Source of the DNA: Paraburkholderia fungorum
GTDB taxonomy: Bacteria > Pseudomonadota > Gammaproteobacteria > Burkholderiales > Burkholderiaceae
DNA: 64,000 nt
NCBI RefSeq assembly: GCF_003610895.1
Contig: NZ_MCAS01000003.1
Span: forward strand, 62,001 to 126,000
Direction: 5' to 3'
The notes under the pieces were generated by a model. The model did no database searches. It saw nothing but the letters and a program-made list of their open reading frames with translations, and was not told the origin of the DNA. Position numbers and translations under genes: made by a program. This document shows positions 8,448 to 17,050 of the stretch, one piece after another (position 1 is the stretch's first letter; the number at the start of each line of letters is the position of its first letter).

Positions 8448-8591
8448 GTGTGGCCGACTATTCTGGATACCTTGGGCGCGCTGGCGGTGCTGGCCAGTGT
8501 GGCTGCGCAAATCGCCTTCATATGCAAAACGCGGCAGTCGGCAAGCCGCGCGGGCCATCTTCGGTCAGCGCGGCGCAAGCCGTTCAGGTAG
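8448..8591 (+). CDS. Possible small single-pass membrane protein
   Basis: A 47-codon frame starting with GTG, preceded by GGGGAGGG with about 7 nt spacing. The first half is one hydrophobic helix (ILDTLGALAVLASVAAQIAF) and the second half is basic (RQSASRAGHLRSARRKPFR). It follows the permease gene by 36 bp and its end overlaps the 3' end of the converging LysR gene by 27 bp. The good ribosome-binding site and simple topology support it, but no family is recognised and it could be chance. Confidence 0.35.
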   Translation: MWPTILDTLGALAVLASVAAQIAFICKTRQSASRAGHLRSARRKPFR

Positions 8592-9533
8592 CGCGTAGCG
8601 TTGCATCGTGCGTTCCATACCGTCGAGAAACGCCTGCTCGGCAGCGTTCATTTTGCGCGCGCGCAGCCACAGCAGATCGATGTCGACGTCGACCAGTCCC
8701 TCTTCGGGCGGCAGGCGCCACAGCCGTTGTTGCGCGAGATCGTCGCGCACGATGTGCTCGGGCAGGCAGCCGATGCCATATCCGGCGAAGATCAGCCGGC
8801 GCACTTCGTCGAGACTCGGGGAGGCCGCCACGATGCGTCCGGTAAAGCCGCGTTGATCGCGAAACACGGTGAGCGGCGAGAGGCTGTCGCCGATCTGGTC
8901 GCTCGTGAACGACACGAAGTTTTCCGCCAGCAACTGATCGACAGACAGCGCATGCCGCCCGAACAGCCGATGATGCCGTCCGCAGAAAAGCGCGTACCGT
9001 TGGCGCAGGAAACAGCGCTGTTCGAGTTTGTCGACGGGCGTTCGGCATAGGCCGAGGCCGGCGGTGGCGGTTTTTTGCAGCAACGAGGAGATGATGTCCG
9101 ACGAGCGCATCACTTCGATCTGCAAGTCCACGCGCGGATAGGTCTTGTGGAATTCCGCGAGGAATTCATCGTAGACGCCGGAGTCGATCCGGCTCACGGT
9201 GAGGAGGCGGATCGACCCGGTAATGTCGTCGCTGCGGTCGTCGAGTTCGGTTTCGAGCCGCGACATGTGGCCGTAAATATCGCTCGCGATCCGGTACACC
9301 TCCTCGCCCGCGCGGGTGGGTTCGAAGTGCGGCCCGCGACGCTGGATCAGGTTGCGTCCGAGCGTGTCTTCGAGCCGCTTGAGCGCCTGGCTGACCGCGG
9401 GTTGCGTGAGATGCAAACGGGCCGCGGCACGGCTCACGCTGCGCTCCTGCATGATCACGAGGAACGTGCGCAGCAGGTTCCAGTCGAGCCTGTCATTCAA
9501 AAAGCGCGTGACGTCCGCGCGCAACTGAGTCAT
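8565..9533 (-). CDS. LysR-family transcriptional regulator
   Basis: A 322-residue LysR protein. The start at 9533 (MTQLRADVTRFL) is supported by GGAGGCG upstream; the longer frame begins in the AT-rich promoter region. The DNA-binding domain has a clear helix-turn-helix (SVSRAAARLHLTQPAVSQAL). It is divergent from the metabolite:H+ symporter gene at 9665 and probably controls it together with the deacetylase gene downstream. A perfect 8-bp inverted repeat lies in the shared promoter. Confidence 0.87.
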   Translation of the reverse strand: MTQLRADVTRFLNDRLDWNLLRTFLVIMQERSVSRAAARLHLTQPAVSQALKRLEDTLGRNLIQRRGPHFEPTRAGEEVYRIASDIYGHMSRLETELDDRSDDITGSIRLLTVSRIDSGVYDEFLAEFHKTYPRVDLQIEVMRSSDIISSLLQKTATAGLGLCRTPVDKLEQRCFLRQRYALFCGRHHRLFGRHALSVDQLLAENFVSFTSDQIGDSLSPLTVFRDQRGFTGRIVAASPSLDEVRRLIFAGYGIGCLPEHIVRDDLAQQRLWRLPPEEGLVDVDIDLLWLRARKMNAAEQAFLDGMERTMQRYALPERLAPR

Positions 9534-9545
9534 ACCATCGCCTCC

Positions 9546-9597
9546 AACATTAGCTGAATTTATAGTTGAGATAATAAGCCGAAATTTGACTAATGTT
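9546..9597. promoter_or_regulatory. Inverted repeat in the LysR/symporter intergenic region
   Basis: AACATTAG (9546-9553) and CTAATGTT (9590-9597) form a perfect 8-bp inverted pair, 36 nt apart, in an AT-rich 131-bp divergent promoter region. The spacing would place two regulator half-sites on the same DNA face about four turns apart. Binding by the adjacent LysR protein is inferred. Confidence 0.4.
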
Positions 9598-9664
9598 TTA
9601 TGGCTGGCGATAAAACACCTCAACAAGATGCCCTGATCTCAGGCATCGCGACTGAGGAGCCGCC

Positions 9665-10975
9665 ATGAACGCTTCACCTCCCGCCACCCGTCAGCCCGTG
9701 CGAGCGGCAAGCGCCGCTTTCATCGGCACGATGATCGAGTGGTACGACTTTTACATCTATGCCACCGCCGCCGCGCTGGTGTTCGGCGAGTTGTACTTTC
9801 CCTCGCACGATCCGTTTGTCAGCACGATGGCGTCGTTTGCGACCTTCGCGGTCGGCTTCTTTGCGCGGCCGCTGGGCGGGGTGATTTTCGGCCACCTGGG
9901 CGACCGCATCGGCCGCAAGAAGGCCTTGATGACCACGCTGATGATGATGGGCGTCGCCACCGTGTGTGTCGGCTTGCTGCCGGCTTATACGAAGGTCGGC
10001 CTGCTGGCGCCCGTGCTGCTGGTTCTGCTGCGCGTGGTGCAAGGCGTGGCCGTGGGCGGCGAGTGGGGCGGCGCCGTGCTGATGGCCGGCGAACATGCAC
10101 CACAAGGGCGGCGCACCTTCTTCGCTTCGTTCGCGCAATTGGGCAGCCCGGCCGGATTGATTCTCTCGCTGATCGCATTTCGCGCTGTCACGTCGATGCC
10201 GCACGACGACTTCATCGCCTATGGCTGGCGTCTGCCGTTTCTGGCGAGCGCGGTGCTGCTGGCGGTCGGCGTCTTTATCCGCATGGGGGTGAACGAATCG
10301 CCGGAATTCCAGCGCGAGAAAGAGGCGAAGCGCACCGTCGAATTGCCGATTGCCGAAGTGTTCCGTTCTTCCGGCGCACTCGTGGCGCTGTGCATCGGCG
10401 CGAATACGATCGGTATTGCGGGCGTGTATTTCACCAACACCTTCATGATTTCGTACACCACGCAGAACATCGGCGTGTCGAAATCGCTGATTCTCGACTG
10501 TCTGTTCGCGGTCGCGATCATCCAGTTTCTGTCGCAACCGCTCGCCGCGTGGCTCGCTGAAAAGCTCGGCGGCGCGCGGTTCCTGAAGTTGGCCGCGTTT
10601 GCCGCGATGCTTTCGCCGTATCCGATGTTCACGCTCGTGCAAAGCGGCAGCCGGTTGTCGATGATTGTCGGCATTGCACTGGCCGTGGTGTGTATGGCGA
10701 GCTTCTATTCGGTGATCGCAGGCTTTGTCAGCGGTGTGTTTCCGGTGCGTGTGCGTTACTCCGCGATCTCGCTTTCGTACCAGGTGTGCGGTGCGATTGC
10801 CGGTGGCCTGACGCCGCTGGCGGGGACATGGCTCGCCCACAGATTCGTTGGACAATGGTGGCCGCTCGCGGTGTTTTACACGTGCCTCGCGGGCATTTCA
10901 TTGTCGTGCATCGTCGCGCTGGATGCGCTGAAACACCGTCGTGCCGATGCGCCTGAAGCATTGCCGGCACGCTGA
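9665..10975 (+). CDS. MFS metabolite:H+ symporter (MHS family)
   Basis: A 436-residue, 12-helix permease. The MHS family pattern is visible: GTMIEWYDFYIYATAAAL in helix 1, FARPLGGVIFGHLGDRIGRKKAL in the helix 2-3 loop, and GGEWGGAVLMAGEH in helix 5. Relatives import citrate, 2-oxoglutarate, shikimate, proline/betaine or aromatic acids; the substrate is not visible here. GAGGAG precedes the ATG. The deacetylase gene follows 80 bp downstream on the same strand, so uptake of an acetylated amine or related compound is a possible joint role (inference). Confidence 0.9.
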   Translation: MNASPPATRQPVRAASAAFIGTMIEWYDFYIYATAAALVFGELYFPSHDPFVSTMASFATFAVGFFARPLGGVIFGHLGDRIGRKKALMTTLMMMGVATVCVGLLPAYTKVGLLAPVLLVLLRVVQGVAVGGEWGGAVLMAGEHAPQGRRTFFASFAQLGSPAGLILSLIAFRAVTSMPHDDFIAYGWRLPFLASAVLLAVGVFIRMGVNESPEFQREKEAKRTVELPIAEVFRSSGALVALCIGANTIGIAGVYFTNTFMISYTTQNIGVSKSLILDCLFAVAIIQFLSQPLAAWLAEKLGGARFLKLAAFAAMLSPYPMFTLVQSGSRLSMIVGIALAVVCMASFYSVIAGFVSGVFPVRVRYSAISLSYQVCGAIAGGLTPLAGTWLAHRFVGQWWPLAVFYTCLAGISLSCIVALDALKHRRADAPEALPAR

Positions 10976-11055
10976 ATTACCGTAAGACCCAAGCGCTGGC
11001 CGGCGCGTGCGACGATAGCCGCACCGGCCTGCGCCTGAAGCCAAGGAACTGGACT

Positions 11056-12078
11056 ATGCAGACTTTTTTTCATCCGGCGCAGTTAAAGCACCATCCGCGC
11101 AGCTATCTGTCGCGTGGCCAGATGCGCACGCCGCAGGAAGTGCCCGAACGCGCGTTGCGACTCGTCGAAGCCGTGAAGAAGCTCGGCTTTGACGTGCGGG
11201 AACCGGCGGACTTCGGCGCCGCGCCGCTCGCTGCGGTGCATGGGATGAACTACCTGCGCTTTCTCGAAGAAGCGCACCGCGAGTGGAAGAAGATTCCCGC
11301 GGAATGGGGTGACGAGGTGATGTCGAACGTGTACATCCGCGAGAATAATCCCTTGCGCGGCGTGCTTGCGCAAGCGGCCCGCTATCTCGCCGACGGCAGC
11401 TGCCCGATCGGTGCGGATACGTACGAATCGGCATACTGGTCCGCGCAAAGCGCACGGGCCGGCGCGCAGGCGATTCTCGACGGCGCGGGTGAGGCGTATG
11501 CGTTATGCCGCCCGCCGGGCCATCATGCGCGCGCCGAAGCGGCGGGTGGTTTCTGCTATCTGAACAATGCAGCGGTTGCGGCGCAAGCGCTGCGGCAAAA
11601 GTATGGGCGCGTGGCGATTCTCGATACGGACATGCACCACGGCCAGGGCATTCAGGAGATTTTCTACGGCCGCGACGACGTGTTGTACGTGTCGATCCAC
11701 GGCGACCCCACCAATTTCTATCCCGTAGTCGCGGGGTTCGAAGACGAGCGTGGCGCGGAGAAAGGCGAGGGTTACAACGTCAATCTGCCCATGCCGCATG
11801 GTTCGTCAGAAGCGGTGTTCTTCGAGCAGCTTGATGCGGCGCTGCGAGTGGTCAGCCGTTTTCAGCCGGACGCCCTGGTTGTGGCACTGGGGTTCGATAT
11901 CTACAAAGACGATCCGCAATCCATGGTCGCGGTGACGACGGAGGGTTTCGGTCAACTCGGCGGCCGGCTCGGCGCGCTGGAACTGCCGACGCTGATCGTG
12001 CAGGAAGGCGGCTATCACGTCGAGACACTCGACGCGAACGCACGATCATTCTTCGGTGGATTTACGTCGAAGCGGTGA
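11056..12078 (+). CDS. Histone deacetylase/acetylpolyamine amidohydrolase family enzyme
   Basis: A 340-residue arginase-fold zinc deacetylase. Visible motifs are RPPGHHA (paired catalytic His), GFCYLNNAAVAA, and the zinc ligands in LDTDMHHGQG (Asp and His) and the later Asp in ALGFDIYKDDP. The QEVPERALRL opening is typical of the bacterial acetylpolyamine amidohydrolase branch. Such enzymes remove acetyl groups from putrescine, cadaverine or spermidine derivatives, letting a cell use them. It follows the symporter gene and may be cotranscribed with it. The exact substrate is inferred. Confidence 0.88.
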   Translation: MQTFFHPAQLKHHPRSYLSRGQMRTPQEVPERALRLVEAVKKLGFDVREPADFGAAPLAAVHGMNYLRFLEEAHREWKKIPAEWGDEVMSNVYIRENNPLRGVLAQAARYLADGSCPIGADTYESAYWSAQSARAGAQAILDGAGEAYALCRPPGHHARAEAAGGFCYLNNAAVAAQALRQKYGRVAILDTDMHHGQGIQEIFYGRDDVLYVSIHGDPTNFYPVVAGFEDERGAEKGEGYNVNLPMPHGSSEAVFFEQLDAALRVVSRFQPDALVVALGFDIYKDDPQSMVAVTTEGFGQLGGRLGALELPTLIVQEGGYHVETLDANARSFFGGFTSKR

Positions 12079-12361
12079 TGGGAGCGGGCGGGGGCAGCGC
12101 CGGCGCCGGTTCGGAACGCCGGGCCGGGACCCTGCCGCCCGTTTCATTGATTCCGATTGTTCCGCTGATTCCGCGTGGCGCCGATTGTTCGGCTCATCCG
12201 ACGTATCTATTCGTCTTCAGCCGCTTTATCCCTAACGGCTGTGTGTCTACATTGGCTCCAGTGACAGCGCCACTGCATTTGCAGCTCCATCGACGCCAGC
12301 GCCGCGAATCTTCGCGGCGGCGCGTCGGCGCGCACGCACTCCATCCAAAGGACACACGATC

Positions 12362-13108
12362 ATGAGCAAGCTCACAGGTAAAGTTGCGGTTGTAACGGGC
12401 GCATCGAAAGGTATCGGCGCCGCGATTGCGAAGGCATTGGCGGCGCAGGGCGCGTCGGTGGTGGTGAACTACGCGTCCAGCAAAGCGGGTGCGGACGACG
12501 TGGTTGCCGCCATCACCGCGGCGGGCGGCAAGGCGGTGGCGGTGGCCGGCGACGTGTCCAAGGCAGCCGACGCGCAAGGCATCGTCGGCACGGCAGTGGA
12601 AACGTATGGCCGTCTCGACATTCTCGTCAATAATTCCGGCGTGTATGAGATGGCGCCGATCGAAGAGATCACCGAAGCGCATTTCCACAAGCACTTCAAT
12701 GTGAACGTGCTGGGTCTGCTATTGGTCACGCAGGCGGCGGCGAAGCATCTGGGCGAAGGCGGCAGCATCGTGAACGTGAGCTCGGTTGTCAGCCGCATCA
12801 CGCCGCCGGGCAGCGCGGTCTATACCGCCACCAAGGGCGCGGTGGACGCCATCACCGGCGTACTCGCCCGTGAACTCGGTCCGCGCAAGATTCGCGTCAA
12901 CTCCGTGAATCCCGGCATGGTGGAAACTGAAGGCACGCATAGCGCCGGCTTTATCGGCTCAGACTTCGAGGCGTGGGCCGTCAGCACGACCCCGCTTGGC
13001 CGCATCGGTCAGCCTGAAGATATCGCGGACGTCGCCGTGTTCCTCGCCTCCGACGACTCGCGCTGGTTGACCGGCGAAAGCCTGATCGCAAGCGGCGGTT
13101 CGCGCTAA
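12362..13108 (+). CDS. Short-chain dehydrogenase/reductase (FabG/glucose 1-dehydrogenase-like)
   Basis: A 248-residue classical SDR. The cofactor motif TGASKGIGAAIA (about 12-23), NNSG, the catalytic Ser (VSSVVS) and YTATK (Tyr and Lys) are all intact, and the C-terminus has the usual DDSRWLTGESLIASGG. N36-Y-A-S-S after the second strand suggests NADP(H) preference. AAAGGA lies upstream of the ATG. It stands alone between the deacetylase gene (283 bp away) and a hairpin terminator, so no pathway can be assigned. Confidence 0.88.
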   Translation: MSKLTGKVAVVTGASKGIGAAIAKALAAQGASVVVNYASSKAGADDVVAAITAAGGKAVAVAGDVSKAADAQGIVGTAVETYGRLDILVNNSGVYEMAPIEEITEAHFHKHFNVNVLGLLLVTQAAAKHLGEGGSIVNVSSVVSRITPPGSAVYTATKGAVDAITGVLARELGPRKIRVNSVNPGMVETEGTHSAGFIGSDFEAWAVSTTPLGRIGQPEDIADVAVFLASDDSRWLTGESLIASGGSR

Positions 13109-13115
13109 CAGGGTG

Positions 13116-13142
13116 GCCGCCGGGTTGTGCCTGCCCGGCGGC
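13116..13142. terminator. Hairpin between converging SDR and LysR genes
   Basis: GCCGCCGGG (13116-13124) pairs perfectly with CCCGGCGGC (13134-13142) over a 9-nt loop. It lies in the 41-bp gap between two converging stop codons and is followed on the plus strand by a short GTTTT. It probably ends the SDR transcript and perhaps both. Confidence 0.6.
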
Positions 13143-13149
13143 TGGCGTT

Positions 13150-14028
13150 TTACTGAGTTGCCCCGGTAGCGCCCGGCAACTTCACCGCAAACAACGCATC
13201 CAGCAGATTCGATCCCGGCCGCCCGGCGAGCCGCGTGAGCGACTCGGTCATGCGCACCTGGCAATCCTGGAGCGGAATCATCCTGATCCGCCGCGATTCC
13301 TTGAATTCGGCGCGCGCGATCACGCCTACGCCCATCCCTTGCGCGACTGCTTCCTCCAGCGCCTCACGTCCGTCCACGTACATTACCGGTTCGACCTGTA
13401 ACGACCCGCGTACCAGTTCGATCTCCAGCAACTGCTGCGTGACCGATTGCGGCTCGCGAAAAATCATTGGCTGCTGCACGAGTTCCGTGTAGCTCAGCTT
13501 GCGTTTCTTCGCCACCGGATAGCCGGCCGGCACCATCGCCACCAGCGGATCGCGCCGCAGCACGCGCGACTCGAGCCGGCTATGCACCTGCGGGGCGGCG
13601 GTAATCGCGGCATCGACCGCACTTGACAGCACCCGCTGCATGCAGTCCGCGGCATTGGCGATCGAGAGTGTCACGACGATCCCCGGATGCAGCTTGCGAA
13701 ACGCGCCGATCAGCGCGACCGCCAGATCGGGTGCGTCCGCGACGAGCGAGAGCGAGCCGGATTCGAGCCCGCCCGCCGATTCGAGCAACTGCCGCGCCTC
13801 GCGTTCGCAACTGAGCATCTGCCGCGTGACGCTAAAAAGGCGCACACCGAGTTCGGTGGTTTCGACGCCGCGCGGGCCGCGCTCGAACAGCTTGACGCCG
13901 TAGTCCTGCTCGAGCCGCTTCACGTGATCCGACACCGCCGGCTGCGTGAGCGACAGCGCCTGTGCCGCCCGGGAAAATCCCCCATGTTCCGCGACCGCAT
14001 GAAATGCCCGCAATTGCGCGTATTGCAC
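13150..14028 (-). CDS. LysR-family regulator paired with phnW
   Basis: A 292-residue LysR protein starting with GTG at 14028 (MQYAQLRAFHAVAEHGGFSRAA). The helix-turn-helix (FSRAAQALSLTQPAVSDHV) and effector domain are intact. It is divergent from the 2-aminoethylphosphonate transaminase gene with 117 bp between starts. LysR genes next to phnW are known as activators of aminoethylphosphonate use, which is the inferred role here. The region between the genes has repeated ATATCGA/ATCGAT elements that may be its sites. Confidence 0.86.
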   Translation of the reverse strand: MQYAQLRAFHAVAEHGGFSRAAQALSLTQPAVSDHVKRLEQDYGVKLFERGPRGVETTELGVRLFSVTRQMLSCEREARQLLESAGGLESGSLSLVADAPDLAVALIGAFRKLHPGIVVTLSIANAADCMQRVLSSAVDAAITAAPQVHSRLESRVLRRDPLVAMVPAGYPVAKKRKLSYTELVQQPMIFREPQSVTQQLLEIELVRGSLQVEPVMYVDGREALEEAVAQGMGVGVIARAEFKESRRIRMIPLQDCQVRMTESLTRLAGRPGSNLLDALFAVKLPGATGATQ

Positions 14029-14056
14029 GTGTGCCTCAACGAAATAAGTTTTTACG

Positions 14057-14079
14057 ATATCGACATCGATTATATCGAT
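14057..14079. promoter_or_regulatory. Repeated ATCGA elements upstream of phnW
   Basis: ATATCGA occurs at 14057-14063 and again at 14072-14078, 15 nt apart, with the palindrome ATCGAT at 14065-14070 and 14074-14079. The cluster sits between the divergent starts of the LysR gene and phnW, 67-89 bp upstream of phnW. Regulator binding is inferred from position and repetition. Confidence 0.35.
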
Positions 14080-14145
14080 TTTACCAATGGACGGCCTTTG
14101 TGTACCGTGTCACGCATCGAAACAGCGATATCGGAGATTCCGAAC

Positions 14146-15375
14146 ATGGAAAGCGTGCTCGACAACGCCCTGACAATGTCCACCACGCCCTCGAGCGTGA
14201 CGTGTGCCGAGCCGGCCATGGGCGAGCCGTATCTCTTGACGCCGGGACCGCTGACCACCGCGTTCTCGACCAAGCAGGCCATGTTGCGCGACTGGGGTTC
14301 GTGGGACGGCGACTTCCGCGCCATGACCGCCGAGTTGCGCAGCCGCCTGCTGGAGATCGCGGGCGACACCGCGAGCGAGTACGACTGCGTGCCGCTCCAG
14401 GGCAGCGGCAGTTATTGCGTCGAGGCGATGCTCGGCAGCCTGATTCCACGCGACGGTCACGCGCTCGTGCTGGCCAACGGCGCTTACGGCAAGCGTATAG
14501 CGACGACGCTCGGCTATCTCGGCCGTGCCTGCACGGTGCTCGACAAGGGCGACTACCTGCCGCCGCGTGGCGTGGAAGTCGAAAGCATGCTGGACGCCGA
14601 TCCGCGTATCACGCACGTGGTCGCGGTGCATTGTGAAACCAGCTCCGGGATTCTCAATCCGATCGAAGAAATCGCCGCCGCCACCGCGAAAAAAGGCCGC
14701 AAGCTGCTGATCGATTCGATGAGCGCATTCGGCGCGGTGCCGCTCGACGTCAACCGGATTCCGTGCGAGGCCTTCGTGTCGTCGGCGAACAAATGCATCG
14801 AGGGCGTGCCCGGTTTCGGTTTCGTGATTGCCCGCAAGCGCGCGTTGCAGGAAGCGAGAGGCCGCAGCCATTCGCTCGCGCTCGACGTGTACGACCAGTG
14901 GGACGTGATGAACCGCACCGGTCAATGGCGCTTCACGCCGCCGACGCACACCGTGGCCGCATTTATCGAAGCATTGCGTCTGCACAAGCTCGAAGGCGGC
15001 CAGGCCGGACGTCTCGCGCGTTATGCGAACAATCGTGACGTGCTGGTCGCCGGCATGCGCGAACTCGGTTTCGAGCCGCTGCTGAACGCGCGGTGGCGTT
15101 CGCCGATCATCGTGACGTTTTTCTCGCCGGCGCATGCGTCGTTCAAATTCGAGCGCTTCTATGAATTGATGAAGGAGCAGGGTTTCATCATCTATCCGGG
15201 CAAACTCACGGTGGTGGAGAGCTTTCGCATCGGTTGCATCGGTCAGGTAGACGAACGGGTGATGCGCCGCGTGGTGCGGGCCTGCGCGCAGTCGTTACGG
15301 ACGATGGGCGTCGATTACGCCGCGCCACCGGCGGCGGCGCTTAAAGAGCGCAAGACGCTGGCTGAAGCGGCGTGA
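14146..15375 (+). CDS. phnW: 2-aminoethylphosphonate:pyruvate transaminase
   Basis: A 409-residue PLP aminotransferase that converts 2-aminoethylphosphonate and pyruvate to phosphonoacetaldehyde and L-alanine. The family opening LLTPGPLTTAFSTKQAML, then the aspartate/glycine-rich DWGSWDGDF, and the cofactor lysine in SSANKCIEGVPGFGF are visible. I chose the start at 14146, which has GGAG 8-9 nt upstream; a second in-frame ATG at 14176 is possible. The reading frame is open far upstream into the divergent LysR gene, but that part is a shadow. No phosphonatase (phnX) or phnY/phnA gene is nearby, so the next step is encoded elsewhere. Confidence 0.92.
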   Translation: MESVLDNALTMSTTPSSVTCAEPAMGEPYLLTPGPLTTAFSTKQAMLRDWGSWDGDFRAMTAELRSRLLEIAGDTASEYDCVPLQGSGSYCVEAMLGSLIPRDGHALVLANGAYGKRIATTLGYLGRACTVLDKGDYLPPRGVEVESMLDADPRITHVVAVHCETSSGILNPIEEIAAATAKKGRKLLIDSMSAFGAVPLDVNRIPCEAFVSSANKCIEGVPGFGFVIARKRALQEARGRSHSLALDVYDQWDVMNRTGQWRFTPPTHTVAAFIEALRLHKLEGGQAGRLARYANNRDVLVAGMRELGFEPLLNARWRSPIIVTFFSPAHASFKFERFYELMKEQGFIIYPGKLTVVESFRIGCIGQVDERVMRRVVRACAQSLRTMGVDYAAPPAAALKERKTLAEAA

Positions 15376-15556
15376 ACTGCATGCGCCGCGTGAGCTTGGC
15401 AATTCTTGATCCGATCTGCGTCATGCTCATCGACGCATGAACCTTTAGCACGTTTTCCGACGCTAATGCGGTGATTCCCGTCATACCGCCGCGTGCGCTT
15501 CGAATTGCGCGCGGCGTGGCTAAATTCGCTTCCAGATGCGAAGCGGAGTATGCGGT

Positions 15557-16498
15557 ATGGGTAAGATCAGGTGGTTCATCACGGCACTGGCGCCGGTGCT
15601 GTGGGGCACGATGCCACTGACGGCAAGCGAGGCCACCGGGCCCGGTCATCCGCTTTTCATCGCGAGCGTGCGCAGTCTTGGTGCCGGTCTCGTGATTCTG
15701 CTGCTGTTCCGCCGACTGCCGCCACGCGCGTGGCTCGGGCGGATCGTCGTCCTCGGCACGGTCAATATCTCGCTGACATTCGGGTTGTTTTTCGTCTCGG
15801 CTGCGCATTTGCCCGGCGGCATGATCACCATTTTCATGGCGCTCGCGCCGTTCTGGGCCGCGTTGCTGAGCTGGCCGCTGCTCGGCCAGCCGGTGCGTGC
15901 CGGGCGTTTGCTGCTGATCGCGTTCTGCGTGCTGGGCGTGGCCTTGCTGGTTCGCGCATCGCCTGCCGCGCTCAATCCGATTGGCGTACTGGCGGGACTC
16001 GGAGCGTCGTCCGCAATGGGGTGCGGGATCGTCCTGTTCAAGAAGTGGAACCGGCCGGATACGCTGCTTGTGTTCACCGGCTGGCAGTTGCTGGCAGGCG
16101 GTGTGTTGCTCGCCGCGGCCACGTTACAGTTCGAGCCGTTACCCGCGCAGTTGGGACTGCGTAACGGCTTCGCACTCGGCTATCTTGTGCTCGCCGCGAC
16201 GATCGTCGCCTATGGTCTGTGGTTTCGCGGTATCGAAGAGCTCGGCGTGCAACGCACTTCGATGCTGTTACTGCTGGTGCCCATGGTGGGACTCGCGGTC
16301 GACATCGTGTGGCTCGGCAAGCATCTGACGGCGTGGCAAGGCGTGGGCGCGGCGATCGTCCTGGGTGGCCTTATTCTCGACGCGCTGGCGGGGCAGCGCG
16401 CGCAGCGTCTGGGCGGGCAACGGGTACAGGCAGACAGCTCGCCGCAATCCGCGGCGCTGTCGCCCTCATCCGGGCACCAATGGGAGCGGGTCGAGTAG
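15557..16498 (+). CDS. EamA/DMT-family transporter
   Basis: A 313-residue membrane protein with ten hydrophobic helices in two EamA repeats (about residues 5-135 and 145-275). LAPVLWGTMPL opens the first helix, with MALAPFWAALLSWPLLGQPV and LLLVPMVGLAVDIVWLGKHLTAWQGVGAAIVLGG at the ends of the repeats. Members export amino acids, purines or other metabolites. I chose the ATG at 15557, with GGAG about 8 nt upstream. The hydrophilic tail (about 280-313) overlaps the converging gene by 33 bp. It lies 181 bp after phnW; a functional link is possible but not shown. Confidence 0.85.
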   Translation: MGKIRWFITALAPVLWGTMPLTASEATGPGHPLFIASVRSLGAGLVILLLFRRLPPRAWLGRIVVLGTVNISLTFGLFFVSAAHLPGGMITIFMALAPFWAALLSWPLLGQPVRAGRLLLIAFCVLGVALLVRASPAALNPIGVLAGLGASSAMGCGIVLFKKWNRPDTLLVFTGWQLLAGGVLLAAATLQFEPLPAQLGLRNGFALGYLVLAATIVAYGLWFRGIEELGVQRTSMLLLLVPMVGLAVDIVWLGKHLTAWQGVGAAIVLGGLILDALAGQRAQRLGGQRVQADSSPQSAALSPSSGHQWERVE

Positions 16499-17014
16499 GA
16501 TTGCTGGTGCAGCGAGGGCGTCGTTCAGCACGGCGCGAAGTTGTGCGGTGTGCTCCACCCCAGCATCGAGCATGACCAGATCGCCGGCAAACGCCGCGTC
16601 GATCGAGAGCCGTCCATCGAGCACGGCTCGCAATGCCGTTTCCGACGTCACGAAGACGATGTCGCGGTCAGCCTGATTGTCCGCTGTCACGTTGGGCGCC
16701 TCGGGCGTGATGTCCGGATCGAAGCCGCGCCCGGTAGCGTGAAAAAATCCCCACGTTCCGATTTCGATCAGCAGCACGTAGAAATCCGGCAGCGCCAGCA
16801 ACTCGCTGGCCGGTTTCGATGTTTCGAGCCGGGCGGTCAAACCCTGTAGCGCGTCGACTGCGGCCGCGCGCATCTTCGCATTGCTCAAGGCGCCATCCAG
16901 CAGGCTTTCCGGCAGCGTGCCCGCGTCGATGGCGTTGCGCGTCGCCACCGCCACCGAGAGGGCCAGCGGATGGTCGACGTTGAATTCGAGCTTCAGTTCG
17001 CAGATAGCGCACAT
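16466..17014 (-). CDS. Uncharacterised protein with an SCP2-like C-terminal part
   Basis: A 182-residue protein of no family I can name with confidence. It starts with a C-x2-C pair (MCAICELKLEF). The central part is helical, and the last 60 residues (IVFVTSETALRAVLDGRLSI, then AFAGDLVML, then LRAVLNDAL) resemble the sterol-carrier-protein-2 fold that also ends the alkylsulfatase upstream. It starts 36 bp after the sulfatase stop codon on the same strand, so the two are probably cotranscribed. A role in binding or delivering the fatty chain of the sulfatase substrate would be a reasonable hypothesis, nothing more. Confidence 0.68.
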   Translation of the reverse strand: MCAICELKLEFNVDHPLALSVAVATRNAIDAGTLPESLLDGALSNAKMRAAAVDALQGLTARLETSKPASELLALPDFYVLLIEIGTWGFFHATGRGFDPDITPEAPNVTADNQADRDIVFVTSETALRAVLDGRLSIDAAFAGDLVMLDAGVEHTAQLRAVLNDALAAPAILLDPLPLVPG

Positions 17015-17050
17015 GGCCGGATTCGTCCTGTAGTCGGATGCGGTGTGGGT

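Noticed and set aside
13687..14145. N-terminal extension of phnW running into the LysR gene
   Set aside because: The extension is antisense to the LysR gene, has no family similarity, and a good ribosome-binding site precedes 14146.
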